Shown here piece by piece: positions 14,158 through 22,364 of a stretch of DNA of 34,603 nt (positions within the stretch are counted from its first letter, which is position 1; every line of letters starts with the position of its first letter). The stretch spans positions 1 through 34,603 of the forward strand of contig NZ_VJYI01000045.1 in NCBI RefSeq assembly GCF_008065375.1. Direction: 5' to 3'. The notes beneath the pieces are model-generated. The model was not told where the DNA came from. It was given only the letters and a program-made list of their open reading frames with translations, and did not search any database. The DNA comes from Nonomuraea sp. SYSU D8015. GTDB taxonomy: Bacteria; Actinomycetota; Actinomycetes; Streptosporangiales; Streptosporangiaceae. The position numbers were made by a program, and so were the translations under genes.

Positions 14158-17100
14158 TCTGGCCTGACGCGGCACGTAGCCGCGCTGCCAGTGCCCTGAA
14201 CTGCGCCATCAGCTGGTTCCAAGTCCGCTCGACCTCCGAAAAGGTCGCATCGTGCTCCGGATCCTGCACGTACGGAAGCGCATACACCAGGGCCTCACCT
14301 GCACGGGCCGAGGCCACCGAGGCCAGGACTATATGACCGGCATCCTTGAGGCAGTTGGTCAGGTTCGTCACCAGCTGCGCCCACTGTACTGTTTCCTCGT
14401 AGCCGTTCCCGCGCGGCGCCAGGGCGGCGCTCAGCGCGTCCGCGTCCATTTCAGCAGGCCGTTCCGGTAGTCCCATTTCCGGGCGTAGGGCCCGAACGGC
14501 CTGCCACTGCACGTGAACGGCCGCCTCATACTCGCCGATCTGGTGCAGCAGATTTCCGTACCGCCCGATTACATTGGCGTGCAGCAGTGCATCTAGGACC
14601 TCACGGCCCGACTCGGCTGCCTGTTGGAACAGAGTCTCCGCCTCGCCTACCCGGCCCTGCTGCTTCAACAGCGTGGCCAGCCAGCTGAGTTCGTACGCCC
14701 AATCACCGCGTCGTTGCGGGCCGGCCCGGGCAAGCAGGTCGCAGAGGTGATGCCTGGCCACAGCTGCCGACTTCAGCTCTCCGCGGTCCCAGGCGCGCTC
14801 GGAGGCCCAGCGCAGTATGTTCTCTATGGAGAGGTGCAGCGGGACATCGGGCGCCGACTCGTACTGGGAGATACCGTCGAGCGCTTCCACCAGTGAGACA
14901 CCGGGCAGCGGCGGCTCACCCTCGTTACTCCCAAGCAGGTGCTTGACCTGTTCGACCAACAGTTCGCCCGTCCGCTGCTCGGCCTGCTCCACCACCTCAT
15001 CGGTGAGGAAGTCAAGATCTACCGAGAGCGAGCGGGCTAGGGATGCGACGTCGGTCAGCGCGTTCCCCCTTGCCAGGTGCTCGATTGCGCCGGGTATGTC
15101 ACTTTCCGCATGCGCCACCCGCGCCAACGCCAGATGCGACGCAGCCCGAAAGTCCTCACGGACCTCGCCGAGGCCAGCCAATTCGGCGAGCGCCTCGAAG
15201 TCCCCCTGCTGCCATAGAAGGCCGAGCAGCAGTGCAGCGCAGCCACTCGACGACCCAGTCTCCAGATTGGCGCCCGCCCGCAGCACCGCGGTCCGCTCAT
15301 CCAGCGGAATCCCCTCCAGCTGACCGAGAACCTGGCTCGCCTCGGCCGCCACCTCGTCCCTGCCTGCGGCGAGTTCCCGGAGTAGCTCCGTCTCCGTCGG
15401 ATGATCCCCATCGGACTGTAGGTTGTACAAGGCACGCCCCAACGCCACTCGGCGGCTGGATCGCAGAGCTGGGTCGTCGCCAACCGCGTCCAGCACTCGG
15501 GCCAGCCGTGCGCGCCAGCCGTCCCCGCGATAGGAGATCGCCACGGCCTCCTCCGCGAGGAACACCACTAGCTTGGTGTTCTCCGCCTGCCGGGCCAGCT
15601 CGAGCCCCTCGAGCGCGGTATCCAAGGTGAGCCCCCGGTCAGCAGACGGGCACGCATGCAACGCCGTGTAGAGATGGTGGCGGTTATGCAGCCTCCGATG
15701 CAGGGCAGGTGGGTTGAGGGCCCGCTCCTCAAGGAAGTACCGCACCGCCCGCTCCTGACGTCCCTGATGCTCACTCAACTCGCCCAGAAGATGCAGTAGT
15801 TCACACTGGTCCCAAAGGTCCAGTCGGCCCATCCGGGCAATCAGAGGCGCGACCGAGGTCATCGCTTCGGGCAGTCGCCCCTGGCGGGCCAGCGCATACG
15901 CGTGGAGCTTGATCAGGTTCAGGTCGAGTTCGCCGTGTCTTTCCGCCACTAGAGGGTCCGTGATTTCCAGGACCTTTCCTGACTGGCCCCTGTGCAAGAG
16001 GCTCACCGCATACTCGGCGACCTGGGAGAGGTCCTCCAAATTATCGTGCGGGTTCCGGTCCATCCTGTCCTGCGGGTCCCGGTCCCACCGTTCCCACTCG
16101 TCGGTGAGCTGCTCGTACTCCGTCCGCGCCGGCTCCTCGAGCGGCTGCCACTCGGGCAGGCCTTGGTGAAAACGCTCCAGCAGGGCGAGGGCGGCACCCC
16201 GGCTGAGAGCCGACACAATATGCAGTCCCCAGCGCAGGACGCGGGAGTTGATGAGACCGATCTGGCGCGCGGCCACCGCATGCGCCAGCCAGGAGAGACA
16301 TGCGAGCTTCGTGCCTGTGGTCCATCTTGCGACGTCAGCATCGAACTCGGCTTCGTCTGATTCTGTGTTGTCGGGCGAATCACTTGCCCTGCGCAGTGTA
16401 GAAGCCCAGAACATCCCTACGTCCAACGGGCTCAGAGTCTGACGTACGGCCAACTGAATCCATGGAAACGCCAGGCTATACGCAGCCTTCTCCCCCACGG
16501 CAGCCACCGCTACCGCCTTGGTACGCACGAGGGACAAGAAGGCCTCACTGGAACCCCAGCAGAACTGGGGAACCGGCGCGGCGGAGATGGTGTTGATCTG
16601 GTAACCGAGGAGCGGCAGGGCGAGATTGAGTGCAGTCCCGGTGTAGAGCACCTGCTGTGCGATCTCGGCTTGGGTTCGACCGCTCAGCATTGCGGCCAGA
16701 CGTGTCCGAGGAGGGACGAACCCCTCCGTTGGCGGCCACAGGTGTTCAAGGAGCTCGCTGGCCCGCATGGCTTGGTCACGCGGCGCGCCGACGGGATGCG
16801 GGCCAAAGGACAAGGCTCGCAGTAGTGCCCAGGCCGCGTTTCCGTCACTGTCGGCGGCTAGTGCGTTGAGGTAGGTCACATCTCCCGGAACCAGATGGCT
16901 GAGAAGTTCCAGGAGGGCGGGCTCGCCGGAGAAGCGGGGTGTAATCAGCGAAAGCCGCTCATCTTCCTCCAATGTGCCCACGGCGTAGGTGAGTTCCTCA
17001 GCCTGACCTGGAGATGGAACGAATAGAAGGCGCGCAAGGCCGTCTAGGGACTCTATGGAGGCCGCGGAGAGGTCACATGAGTGGCCCGAGGACACGAGCC

Positions 17101-18457
17101 GGCAACTGTGGCCGTCCCAGGCTGCATCCTCCACGGCGGCGAGAGCCGTGGCGACTTCTCCGCCAACTCCCGCTGTGGCGAGGTATTCGACGCCTTCGGT
17201 TGTGGGGCCAGCGCCAGCAGCGGGCGGGGGATCAGAACCTGGGGCGAAGCGGATTCCGAGGTCCTCGGTGCTGCCTGCCCACAAAACCGGCTGGACCGCC
17301 CACCGTGCCGCCAGGTCCCAGGCCGTTACAGGCAGTGGCTCGCCCTTAGGCGGGCTCAGCGCCGAGCGGATTAGCCGGGTCCCCGCCTCCGTGTACGCCT
17401 CCAGGACTGTACGTCCCATGGCCAGCTGCTCGTACAGCGCATCGAAGAACACCGCAGCGGCGCGGCCCTGAATCGGCTCACGGGCCGCGACCACCAGCCG
17501 ACGGCCCTGGCGGATGAGTTGGGCAGGAAACGGGAAGTCCATCAGGCCACGCTGCTGGGCGCCGAAACAAGCGTTGGTCATGAAGAGATCACAGCCTACC
17601 TCGCGCAAGGCCTCGGCCAGCAGGCGATCGGCCACCAGAGCGGAGTCGGCCTTGGCCGATTCGGACCCATCGGTGGTTCCACTGTGTAGTTCGAAAGCGA
17701 ACTCCGGAACGGTGAGTCGGTCACTCCCCCCGACCCGCAGTCGTGAAGAGCCATGCGCGTCGAGATGGCAAAGGGTGAGGTTTGTCGGTGCGGACGTTGG
17801 CGAGACGAGGGCGCGCATCTCGGCCTCCGTCGCCGTGGAGCGGGCGGCCGCGAAGCGGAGACCGGATCTGGTCTCCAAGATCCAGCGCGCGACCGGCCCA
17901 AGCACGAGGTAGCGCGGCAGATCTGCCTCCCCGCGCGGGCGTGCCCCGATCCAGATGACACGTCCAGTTACGGGCGCTGGGGGTACGAAGGCCTGCAAGA
18001 GGTCGACGAGAGGCTCATCCGGCATGTGAACGACCGCGACGCGTGGCACGGACGACTTGCTGCGCGGAGCTAGGACCCGCACCGTCTCCCACATCCAGCG
18101 ATGCACATGAGGTGGCCCTGTGACCACTATTAGTAGTGGTGCTCGCGGATCCTCGGCGACGGGTGCTTCGAGGACGTCAGACAGCGCCTTACGCAAGATC
18201 AGCCCGTACTCGTGAGCCGCCGCGGCGAGGTCAGGTGTGTCCTTCTGGCGCAGGGATTTTTCGAAGCCGGTTCGGGCCAGCTGGTGGACAGGCAGAGCCA
18301 ACGTGACCGGCCCCGCCATCTCCGCGTCATGGCGGTAGGTCACTTCGACAGCGTCCAGTTCGCCTGCTACAGCGGTGACCGTCAGGCACGCGCTGAACGC
18401 GAGCCCGCCGGAATTGGGCTCAGGCGGGGGCGGACCCCCGGAGATCGTGGAAATCAA
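14141..18457 (-). CDS. CHAT-domain (caspase-like) protease with C-terminal TPR region (1438 aa)
   Basis: Residues about 100-400 form a CHAT/caspase-fold domain: LLIVVTGPPHVHRWMWETV matches the entry strand and the PWE-like element. NLTLCHLDAHGSSRL carries the catalytic His (His235) and DLFMTNACFGAQ the catalytic Cys (Cys297), both in place. Then comes a large helical region. From about 900 there are TPR-like pairs (LLHLLGELSEHQGRQERAVR, RVGEAETLFQQAAESGREVL, GEYEAAVHVQWQAVRAL). Related TPR-CHAT proteins are proteases released by a trigger, for example the Csx29 subunit of Craspase, and others sit in predicted conflict systems. The start is a TTG overlapping the upstream stop (TTGA), so it is translationally coupled to the small partner. 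The target protein and trigger are unknown; no obvious substrate gene is seen beside it. Confidence 0.88.
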   Translation of the reverse strand: MISTISGGPPPPEPNSGGLAFSACLTVTAVAGELDAVEVTYRHDAEMAGPVTLALPVHQLARTGFEKSLRQKDTPDLAAAAHEYGLILRKALSDVLEAPVAEDPRAPLLIVVTGPPHVHRWMWETVRVLAPRSKSSVPRVAVVHMPDEPLVDLLQAFVPPAPVTGRVIWIGARPRGEADLPRYLVLGPVARWILETRSGLRFAAARSTATEAEMRALVSPTSAPTNLTLCHLDAHGSSRLRVGGSDRLTVPEFAFELHSGTTDGSESAKADSALVADRLLAEALREVGCDLFMTNACFGAQQRGLMDFPFPAQLIRQGRRLVVAAREPIQGRAAAVFFDALYEQLAMGRTVLEAYTEAGTRLIRSALSPPKGEPLPVTAWDLAARWAVQPVLWAGSTEDLGIRFAPGSDPPPAAGAGPTTEGVEYLATAGVGGEVATALAAVEDAAWDGHSCRLVSSGHSCDLSAASIESLDGLARLLFVPSPGQAEELTYAVGTLEEDERLSLITPRFSGEPALLELLSHLVPGDVTYLNALAADSDGNAAWALLRALSFGPHPVGAPRDQAMRASELLEHLWPPTEGFVPPRTRLAAMLSGRTQAEIAQQVLYTGTALNLALPLLGYQINTISAAPVPQFCWGSSEAFLSLVRTKAVAVAAVGEKAAYSLAFPWIQLAVRQTLSPLDVGMFWASTLRRASDSPDNTESDEAEFDADVARWTTGTKLACLSWLAHAVAARQIGLINSRVLRWGLHIVSALSRGAALALLERFHQGLPEWQPLEEPARTEYEQLTDEWERWDRDPQDRMDRNPHDNLEDLSQVAEYAVSLLHRGQSGKVLEITDPLVAERHGELDLNLIKLHAYALARQGRLPEAMTSVAPLIARMGRLDLWDQCELLHLLGELSEHQGRQERAVRYFLEERALNPPALHRRLHNRHHLYTALHACPSADRGLTLDTALEGLELARQAENTKLVVFLAEEAVAISYRGDGWRARLARVLDAVGDDPALRSSRRVALGRALYNLQSDGDHPTETELLRELAAGRDEVAAEASQVLGQLEGIPLDERTAVLRAGANLETGSSSGCAALLLGLLWQQGDFEALAELAGLGEVREDFRAASHLALARVAHAESDIPGAIEHLARGNALTDVASLARSLSVDLDFLTDEVVEQAEQRTGELLVEQVKHLLGSNEGEPPLPGVSLVEALDGISQYESAPDVPLHLSIENILRWASERAWDRGELKSAAVARHHLCDLLARAGPQRRGDWAYELSWLATLLKQQGRVGEAETLFQQAAESGREVLDALLHANVIGRYGNLLHQIGEYEAAVHVQWQAVRALRPEMGLPERPAEMDADALSAALAPRGNGYEETVQWAQLVTNLTNCLKDAGHIVLASVASARAGEALVYALPYVQDPEHDATFSEVERTWNQLMAQFRALAARLRAASGQSVDRP

Positions 18458-18882
18458 GACGGACGCTCGTGACGGATTGTCACCTCGGTCATACCGCCAG
18501 CGGAAACGTTCACGCTGACATGGGTGCCCTCTGGCTCCTCGGTGTGAGCCTGCACAGCGGCCGTTGGGGCCGTCCCGTGCTGATCTGAGGTTGGCTCGGC
18601 CTGTTCTTCGGGCGTCTTGCGACTCTGCGAGCGGCCGAGTGCCGCACGTATCGAGGCCGACAGGTTCTCCGCCGTGAAATGAGCGGCGGCAACGATGATG
18701 AACTCCTGTACTAGCGAGAGGTCGCCGAAGTCGCCTTCATCGGCGTGTACGGATGAGGCCGGCATCGGGGTCATCAGCTCAGCAATCTCCGGGTCTGCAG
18801 CTAGCTCGTCCAGCAAACGCTTCGCGGTTGGCTGGGACCGGCCCTGCACGGAGATCTTGATGAGGTCACCGGTTGTGAGCAT
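18454..18882 (-). CDS. Small EACC1-like partner of the CHAT protein (142 aa)
   Basis: The ATG at 18882 follows an AGGGGGG site about 6 nt upstream. The layout matches the effector-associated constant component (EACC1) reported beside peptidase/CHAT effectors in actinobacterial conflict systems: an N-terminal strand and helix (LIKISVQGRSQPTAKRLLDE, then LAADPEIAEL), a mid-protein hydrophobic helix pair (LVQEFIIVAAAHFTAENLSA) and a short C-terminal hairpin (THVSVNVSAGGMTEVTIRHE). A charged, disordered insert of about 35 residues lies between the helix and the last strands. The gene overlaps the CHAT start by 4 nt, so both should be made in step. The family assignment rests on pattern and context only. 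Its role, likely docking or triggering the effector, is inferred. Confidence 0.6.
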   Translation of the reverse strand: MLTTGDLIKISVQGRSQPTAKRLLDELAADPEIAELMTPMPASSVHADEGDFGDLSLVQEFIIVAAAHFTAENLSASIRAALGRSQSRKTPEEQAEPTSDQHGTAPTAAVQAHTEEPEGTHVSVNVSAGGMTEVTIRHERPS

Positions 18883-19058
18883 GGAAACCCCCCTATGCGC
18901 TCAAACGGTGCACATCTCCATCAAATCATCTCGGTAGGCAGCAACGTTCGAGGGCACCTGCGGAGCTCTCTCCACCCCTTGACCAGAGGTGAGGATGCAC
19001 CGGTCTCATGTGGTGGAAAACGGACGGCCCCAGCAGGCGGCGTCACATCGCCGAACCT

Positions 19059-19181
19059 TTACAGCATCGTCCAAGACTCCAGGCGTGCCCCACGTCTGGA
19101 TGTGCGTAAGCCTCCCGCATTCCCTGTCGCGGCATCTCCTCCGATCAAGGTCATCAGGTCACGGATCTGATCGTCATCCAT
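19059..19181 (-). CDS. Tiny protein overlapping the end of the DUF6283 gene (40 aa)
   Basis: The ATG at 19181 overlaps the DUF6283 stop by 8 nt (ATGGATGA), a normal coupling arrangement. The product starts MDDDQIRDLMTLIGGDA and continues with a Gly/Arg-rich tail. Acidic helix then basic tail is plausible for a small regulatory protein. No family is known to me. Confidence 0.4.
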   Translation of the reverse strand: MDDDQIRDLMTLIGGDAATGNAGGLRTSRRGARLESWTML

Positions 19182-19695
19182 GTCCGGTCTTATCCGTGTC
19201 GGCGTGGGCATGACGCATAGGAGGGTTACGGGACCACCCGGAACGCCCCATCGGTGGCTGCGACGAAGTCTCGGCACGATGTGGATGTCCGGCGCGACGA
19301 AGCTGCTCATCACGGCTGGCCAGCAGATCCGCGAGCGAGGGATGAAGCGGGGGCCAGGTCCGGGTGTCGGGGTAGAGCGCCTGCGGGGCGAGCACACCGA
19401 GGACCAGGTACATCCTCATCCGTGTGTGGTGAGGGCCGACGACCGCGAGCCAGCCGGCACACAGACGTAGCGGGTGGGCGACGCTGGCCGGTGAGTCCTT
19501 GTGGCAGGCCATGGGAAGCGCGGCCATCGCTGCTCTATCGTCCTCTGGGGTGCCATGAGCATGGCGGACGCCGCGCTGAGCTTGTGTGAGGCACGCCATG
19601 TCGGATTCGCTGAACTGGGTCAGGTCAGCGTCTTTCCGCCAGGGACACCTGCGAATGCCCGAACACGGATAGTCGCGAAACTCTACCTCTTCCAC
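19174..19695 (-). CDS. DUF6283-family protein (173 aa)
   Basis: The N-terminal FRDYPCSGIRRCPWRKDAD, then MACHKDSPAS and LRLCAGWLAVVGPHHTRMRM, match my memory of the actinomycete and actinophage family DUF6283: paired cysteines before a PWR-D motif, a CHK motif and a CAGW motif. The four conserved Cys and His could bind zinc or an iron-sulfur cluster; the function is unknown. The start is a GTG at 19695 with AGAGG nine bases upstream. The C-terminal 40 residues are Arg/Ser/Pro-rich and weakly conserved-looking. It is the downstream member of a run of small minus-strand genes. Family members are common in phages and integrative elements, which fits this neighbourhood. Confidence 0.7.
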   Translation of the reverse strand: MEEVEFRDYPCSGIRRCPWRKDADLTQFSESDMACLTQAQRGVRHAHGTPEDDRAAMAALPMACHKDSPASVAHPLRLCAGWLAVVGPHHTRMRMYLVLGVLAPQALYPDTRTWPPLHPSLADLLASRDEQLRRAGHPHRAETSSQPPMGRSGWSRNPPMRHAHADTDKTGHG

Positions 19696-19814
19696 AGATC
19701 ATCGCCTCTTCGCCGATCGCCGACATGACAGGGATACTGAGCCGCCACGAAGATCGGCAAGCTGCCGATCACACCTGCTGCGGGCCCGGCGGTCTCTTTC
19801 ACGGGCAGTCTCAT
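19683..19814 (-). CDS. Possible small protein (43 aa)
   Basis: From the ATG at 19814 the frame reads MRLPVKETAGPAAGVIGSLP and then IFVAAQYPCHVGDRR, ending at a TAG that overlaps the DUF6283 start by 13 nt. Third positions are mostly G/C and the overlap fits the operon, but no ribosome-binding site is obvious and no family is recognised. It may be a remnant. Confidence 0.28.
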   Translation of the reverse strand: MRLPVKETAGPAAGVIGSLPIFVAAQYPCHVGDRRRGDDLWKR

Positions 19815-19924
19815 CACCGCGGCATGGTGCGGCGATTGATCGCTTCGCTGTCGAGCCAACAGTCCTCTTCTCGCTCTGCGTCGTGCTGGCGAGATGGCCG
19901 CATTCGACCACGTGGACGACCTCA

Positions 19925-20443
19925 TCATGGCCGAGGCTCGACAGGCGCGTACACGCCGATGTCGACCAAGTGATCCTCGACGTGCTGAATGGAGGGGAAT
20001 TGCGCGCCGTCGTCGGGGTGACGGCATGGCTCCGATGACGGTCCGCGGGTCAGTTCCAGGATGACGCCGGGGGCGTAGGTGTCGGGGCCGGTCATCGAAC
20101 CGTTGGTGGCGGTGTAGGTGTATGAGGTGGCGACCACCCAGCCCTGCTCGGACTGCACCAGCGGAGTGCGCCATCCCCCGCAGCCAGCCGCCGCGGCCAT
20201 GCGTTCGGCGGCGAACGCCTGGGCGGCTTCGAGGGTGCTGCCGCTGCCGCGCGCCCATGACTCACCGTCAGGGCTGGTGATGGTCCACGAGCACGGCGTT
20301 TCGGGAGCGGCGGCGACATGGAGCGTCCAGCCGCGCAGGCGGCCGGTGATTCCGCCGCCGCACCGGGCCTCCCATTCAATGGGAGGTGTGGCGACATGAC
20401 GCAGAGGCCAGTAGGGGTAGATCCTCTTCGGGACGGGTCGCAT
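19925..20443 (-). CDS. Hypothetical protein (172 aa) of the small-gene cluster
   Basis: The ATG at 20443 is preceded by AGGAG 7 nt upstream. The sequence begins MRPVPKRIYPYWPLRHV, followed by a beta-rich region (GRLRGWTLHVAAAPETPCSW, TITSPDGESWARGSGS) and a helix (LEAAQAFAAERMAAAA). The pattern of a beta-sheet ending in an Ala-rich helix with GWTLHVxxxPxxxCSWTI resembles small actinomycete proteins of unknown function. I do not know a name. It lies between DUF6283 and a Cys-rich gene on the same strand. Confidence 0.7.
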   Translation of the reverse strand: MRPVPKRIYPYWPLRHVATPPIEWEARCGGGITGRLRGWTLHVAAAPETPCSWTITSPDGESWARGSGSTLEAAQAFAAERMAAAAGCGGWRTPLVQSEQGWVVATSYTYTATNGSMTGPDTYAPGVILELTRGPSSEPCRHPDDGAQFPSIQHVEDHLVDIGVYAPVEPRP

Positions 20444-20477
20444 GTCGGTTCTCCTGGCGGTGAGTGGTGGTTGAGGG

Positions 20478-20520
20478 CCGATGCGGATCTTGGCTGGCGG
20501 CCTGCTCTCTGGCAGGAGCC
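20478..20520. repeat. Copy B of a repeated intergenic element
   Basis: GATGCGGATCTTG followed after 6-8 nt by GGCGGC and after a further 9-10 nt by GCAGGAGCC. The same arrangement recurs at 23169-23210. Both copies lie upstream of a minus-strand gene of the cluster and downstream of the preceding one. The inner spacing differs by one base, so it is not a conserved coding frame. Confidence 0.6.
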
Positions 20521-20579
20521 TGGCAGCGGTCCTGCCCGAAGGCGCAAGCTGTCCGCGGATGTTGCGTGGGCAAGAAGGC

Positions 20580-20933
20580 TCAGGCGGCTGGCTGAGGGTG
20601 TTGGTAAGCGCGCGCTGACTGGGAGCCGAGCGCGAGGTAGCAGTTCCAGCACAGGTCCTCGTCGCGGAACTCTACGACCGGCACGGCGTCCCCGCCGTCG
20701 CACTGGAGCAGGTACGTTCGCCCACAGGCGATGATCGTGCGTGGCTTCAGGCAGGTGAAGATGTTATCCGGGTTAGGTCGTTCCACGGGGCGCAGCGGGC
20801 GCACCACATGAACCTTCCGGGACGGCGCGCGGACGAAGAACATGAGCTCGTCGACGTGCTCTTGCAGGTATCGCTCAAGGTCGCGGGTCACAATCTGAAC
20901 CGGTGAGGGTCGATGACGGGGATGCCACCCCAT
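20580..20933 (-). CDS. Hypothetical Cys-containing protein (117 aa)
   Basis: The sequence from the ATG at 20933 (MGWHPRHRPSPVQIV) is taken because upstream reading is Arg/Pro-rich. It continues with a helix (RDLERYLQEHVDELMFFVR) and a region with cysteines: NIFTCLKPRTIIACG, YLLQCDGG and EDLCWNCYLALG. The C-x-x-C plus two isolated cysteines could form one zinc site. Not recognised. It belongs to the minus-strand run of small genes. Confidence 0.65.
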   Translation of the reverse strand: MGWHPRHRPSPVQIVTRDLERYLQEHVDELMFFVRAPSRKVHVVRPLRPVERPNPDNIFTCLKPRTIIACGRTYLLQCDGGDAVPVVEFRDEDLCWNCYLALGSQSARAYQHPQPAA

Positions 20934-20983
20934 GCTGGCGGCCGTGCCGCGTACAGCGAAGCACGCATCGGTGGCTGGGGGTC

Positions 20984-21199
20984 CTAGGGCGAATCCGAGA
21001 GGGCTTGGAAGCGCGCAGAGGCGGGCGGCTGCCGAGCGCCGTGGCCGCCCAGGTTTCCCTCGGCGATCTCCTGCAGGATGTAGCGGATCCTGCTCACCAT
21101 GTCGCGGTCGGCGCCGTTGAAGGCGTCCGGCCACCTCTCCAGGTGGTTCAGGAGGCGCGCGCTGGTCACTTCGGCGGGGTGGCGCCGGTCTCGATTCAT
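20984..21199 (-). CDS. Hypothetical small helical protein (71 aa)
   Basis: The ATG at 21199 has a GGAGAG site 4-5 nt upstream, which decides against the longer frame. It reads MNRDRRHPAEVTSARLLNHL, then a helical core with RDMVSRIRYILQEIAEG and a disordered tail. No motif or family is recognised. It lies 50 nt upstream of the Cys-containing gene. Confidence 0.6.
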   Translation of the reverse strand: MNRDRRHPAEVTSARLLNHLERWPDAFNGADRDMVSRIRYILQEIAEGNLGGHGARQPPASARFQALSDSP

Positions 21200-21246
21200 C
21201 GTCTCTCCTATCGTGATCCGCCCGCGTGGTCCGGGGCTGGATGATC

Positions 21247-21669
21247 TCAATGATCCGTGGTCGGCCAGGTGCACATGCGGTCGATCGCCCACAGCGTCGG
21301 CAGGTTGGGGTGGTGGATCATCAGGTGTTCAACGATCGCCGCGGCGGTCTCCGGCCGGGGATCAGACTCGATCGGGAACTTCTGGCGACATTCCTTCCCC
21401 GGGCAGCGCAGCCACTCCATCACGACGGGAGTGCTGCGGGGCTCGGTGACGTGTCCACAATCGTCCTCCAGGCACACTCCCGCGAGCAGGGGTACACCGG
21501 GCAGATAGCCCTCTTTGTAGACGGCCAGTTCGTAGACGGATGAGGTGGGGCCGAAGTCGTCGCCGCCGCACGCCGGGCAGCGCATCCGCTCGTCCGGAAG
21601 AAGCTCGGCCGCGCCGATGTGGACGGCTACCCGGGCACGCAGGTCCTCGAGGTCGGTGTCGTGTCGCAA
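21247..21669 (-). CDS. Multi-zinc-ribbon protein (140 aa)
   Basis: Three Cys pairs are visible: MRCPACGGDDFGP, GVCLEDDCGHVTEP and LRCPGKECRQKFP. These give at least two potential treble-clef or ribbon zinc sites. A late His-rich helix (AAAIVEHLMIHHPN) follows. The start is uncertain: TTG at 21669 (LRHDTDLEDLRARVAVH) has AGGAG about 10 nt upstream and is preferred over the ATG at 21819, whose reading is Pro/Arg-rich. Such small zinc proteins often bind nucleic acids or partner proteins. Function unknown. Confidence 0.62.
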   Translation of the reverse strand: MRHDTDLEDLRARVAVHIGAAELLPDERMRCPACGGDDFGPTSSVYELAVYKEGYLPGVPLLAGVCLEDDCGHVTEPRSTPVVMEWLRCPGKECRQKFPIESDPRPETAAAIVEHLMIHHPNLPTLWAIDRMCTWPTTDH

Positions 21670-21870
21670 GGGGAATCGGCTCCTCTGGTCAGGAGGGAAG
21701 GGGACAGATGTCGGTGGTAGCGGCTTGGGGCGGAGCGAGATGCGGTGCGAGCAGCCGTAGAGGTGACCTCGGCGAGCGTTCTCGCGGTATCGCTGTGGCC
21801 CCGGTGGGCCGGAGGTCAACGTTGGGGAAAGGATCTTGTGCGGGTATGCGGGAGTGCATAGCCGTCAGGG

Positions 21871-22329
21871 TTATCGGGTGGTTCGTGCCAGGTTGAGGAG
21901 GCCAGGGCCGTGTTCGTTCATCCATGCCTCGTACAGGTCGTGCTCTGGGTTGGTGGGCGGCGTGGGCCAGATGGCCCGCCAGCGTAGGGTCCCCTGGTCG
22001 ACCCAGCATTCGTGCAGATGCTCGGCACCGTCGAAGGTGGTTCCGGGGAGTACGTGCTCGATCAGGGTGAGGGGGTGCCCGTATCGGGTGGTGAGTTCGG
22101 CCCAGATGTGGTCGGCGCCGTTGATGATGGACAGGCCCGTGTCCGTCTCGGACACGATGGCGAGATGGCCCGGTGTGTCGCCAGCGTGCAGGGCGTTCCA
22201 CAGGGTCAGGTGAGCGCATCCCGTACGAGCTGGCATGGTGGGCGCGCGGTAACTCCACCATGGCTGCGCGAGGAGGACATTGGTGGGGCGGGGAAGCGGG
22301 CGGATCGACATGGTGTTCCTCGTGGTCAT
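21871..22329 (-). CDS. Hypothetical protein (152 aa)
   Basis: The protein begins MTTRNTMSIRPLPRPTNVLL and contains LTLWNALHAGDTPGHLAIVS, LSIINGADHIWAEL and HDLYEAWMNEHGPGLLNL. An alternative ATG at 22311 has a GAGGA element 5 nt upstream. Aromatic and hydrophobic positions alternate well, so the frame is real, but I do not recognise a family. It lies 35 nt after the winged-helix-like gene and is likely co-transcribed. Confidence 0.62.
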   Translation of the reverse strand: MTTRNTMSIRPLPRPTNVLLAQPWWSYRAPTMPARTGCAHLTLWNALHAGDTPGHLAIVSETDTGLSIINGADHIWAELTTRYGHPLTLIEHVLPGTTFDGAEHLHECWVDQGTLRWRAIWPTPPTNPEHDLYEAWMNEHGPGLLNLARTTR

Positions 22330-22364
22330 GCTGTTGCGGGGCGGACGTCGAGGGCGGGGTCAGG

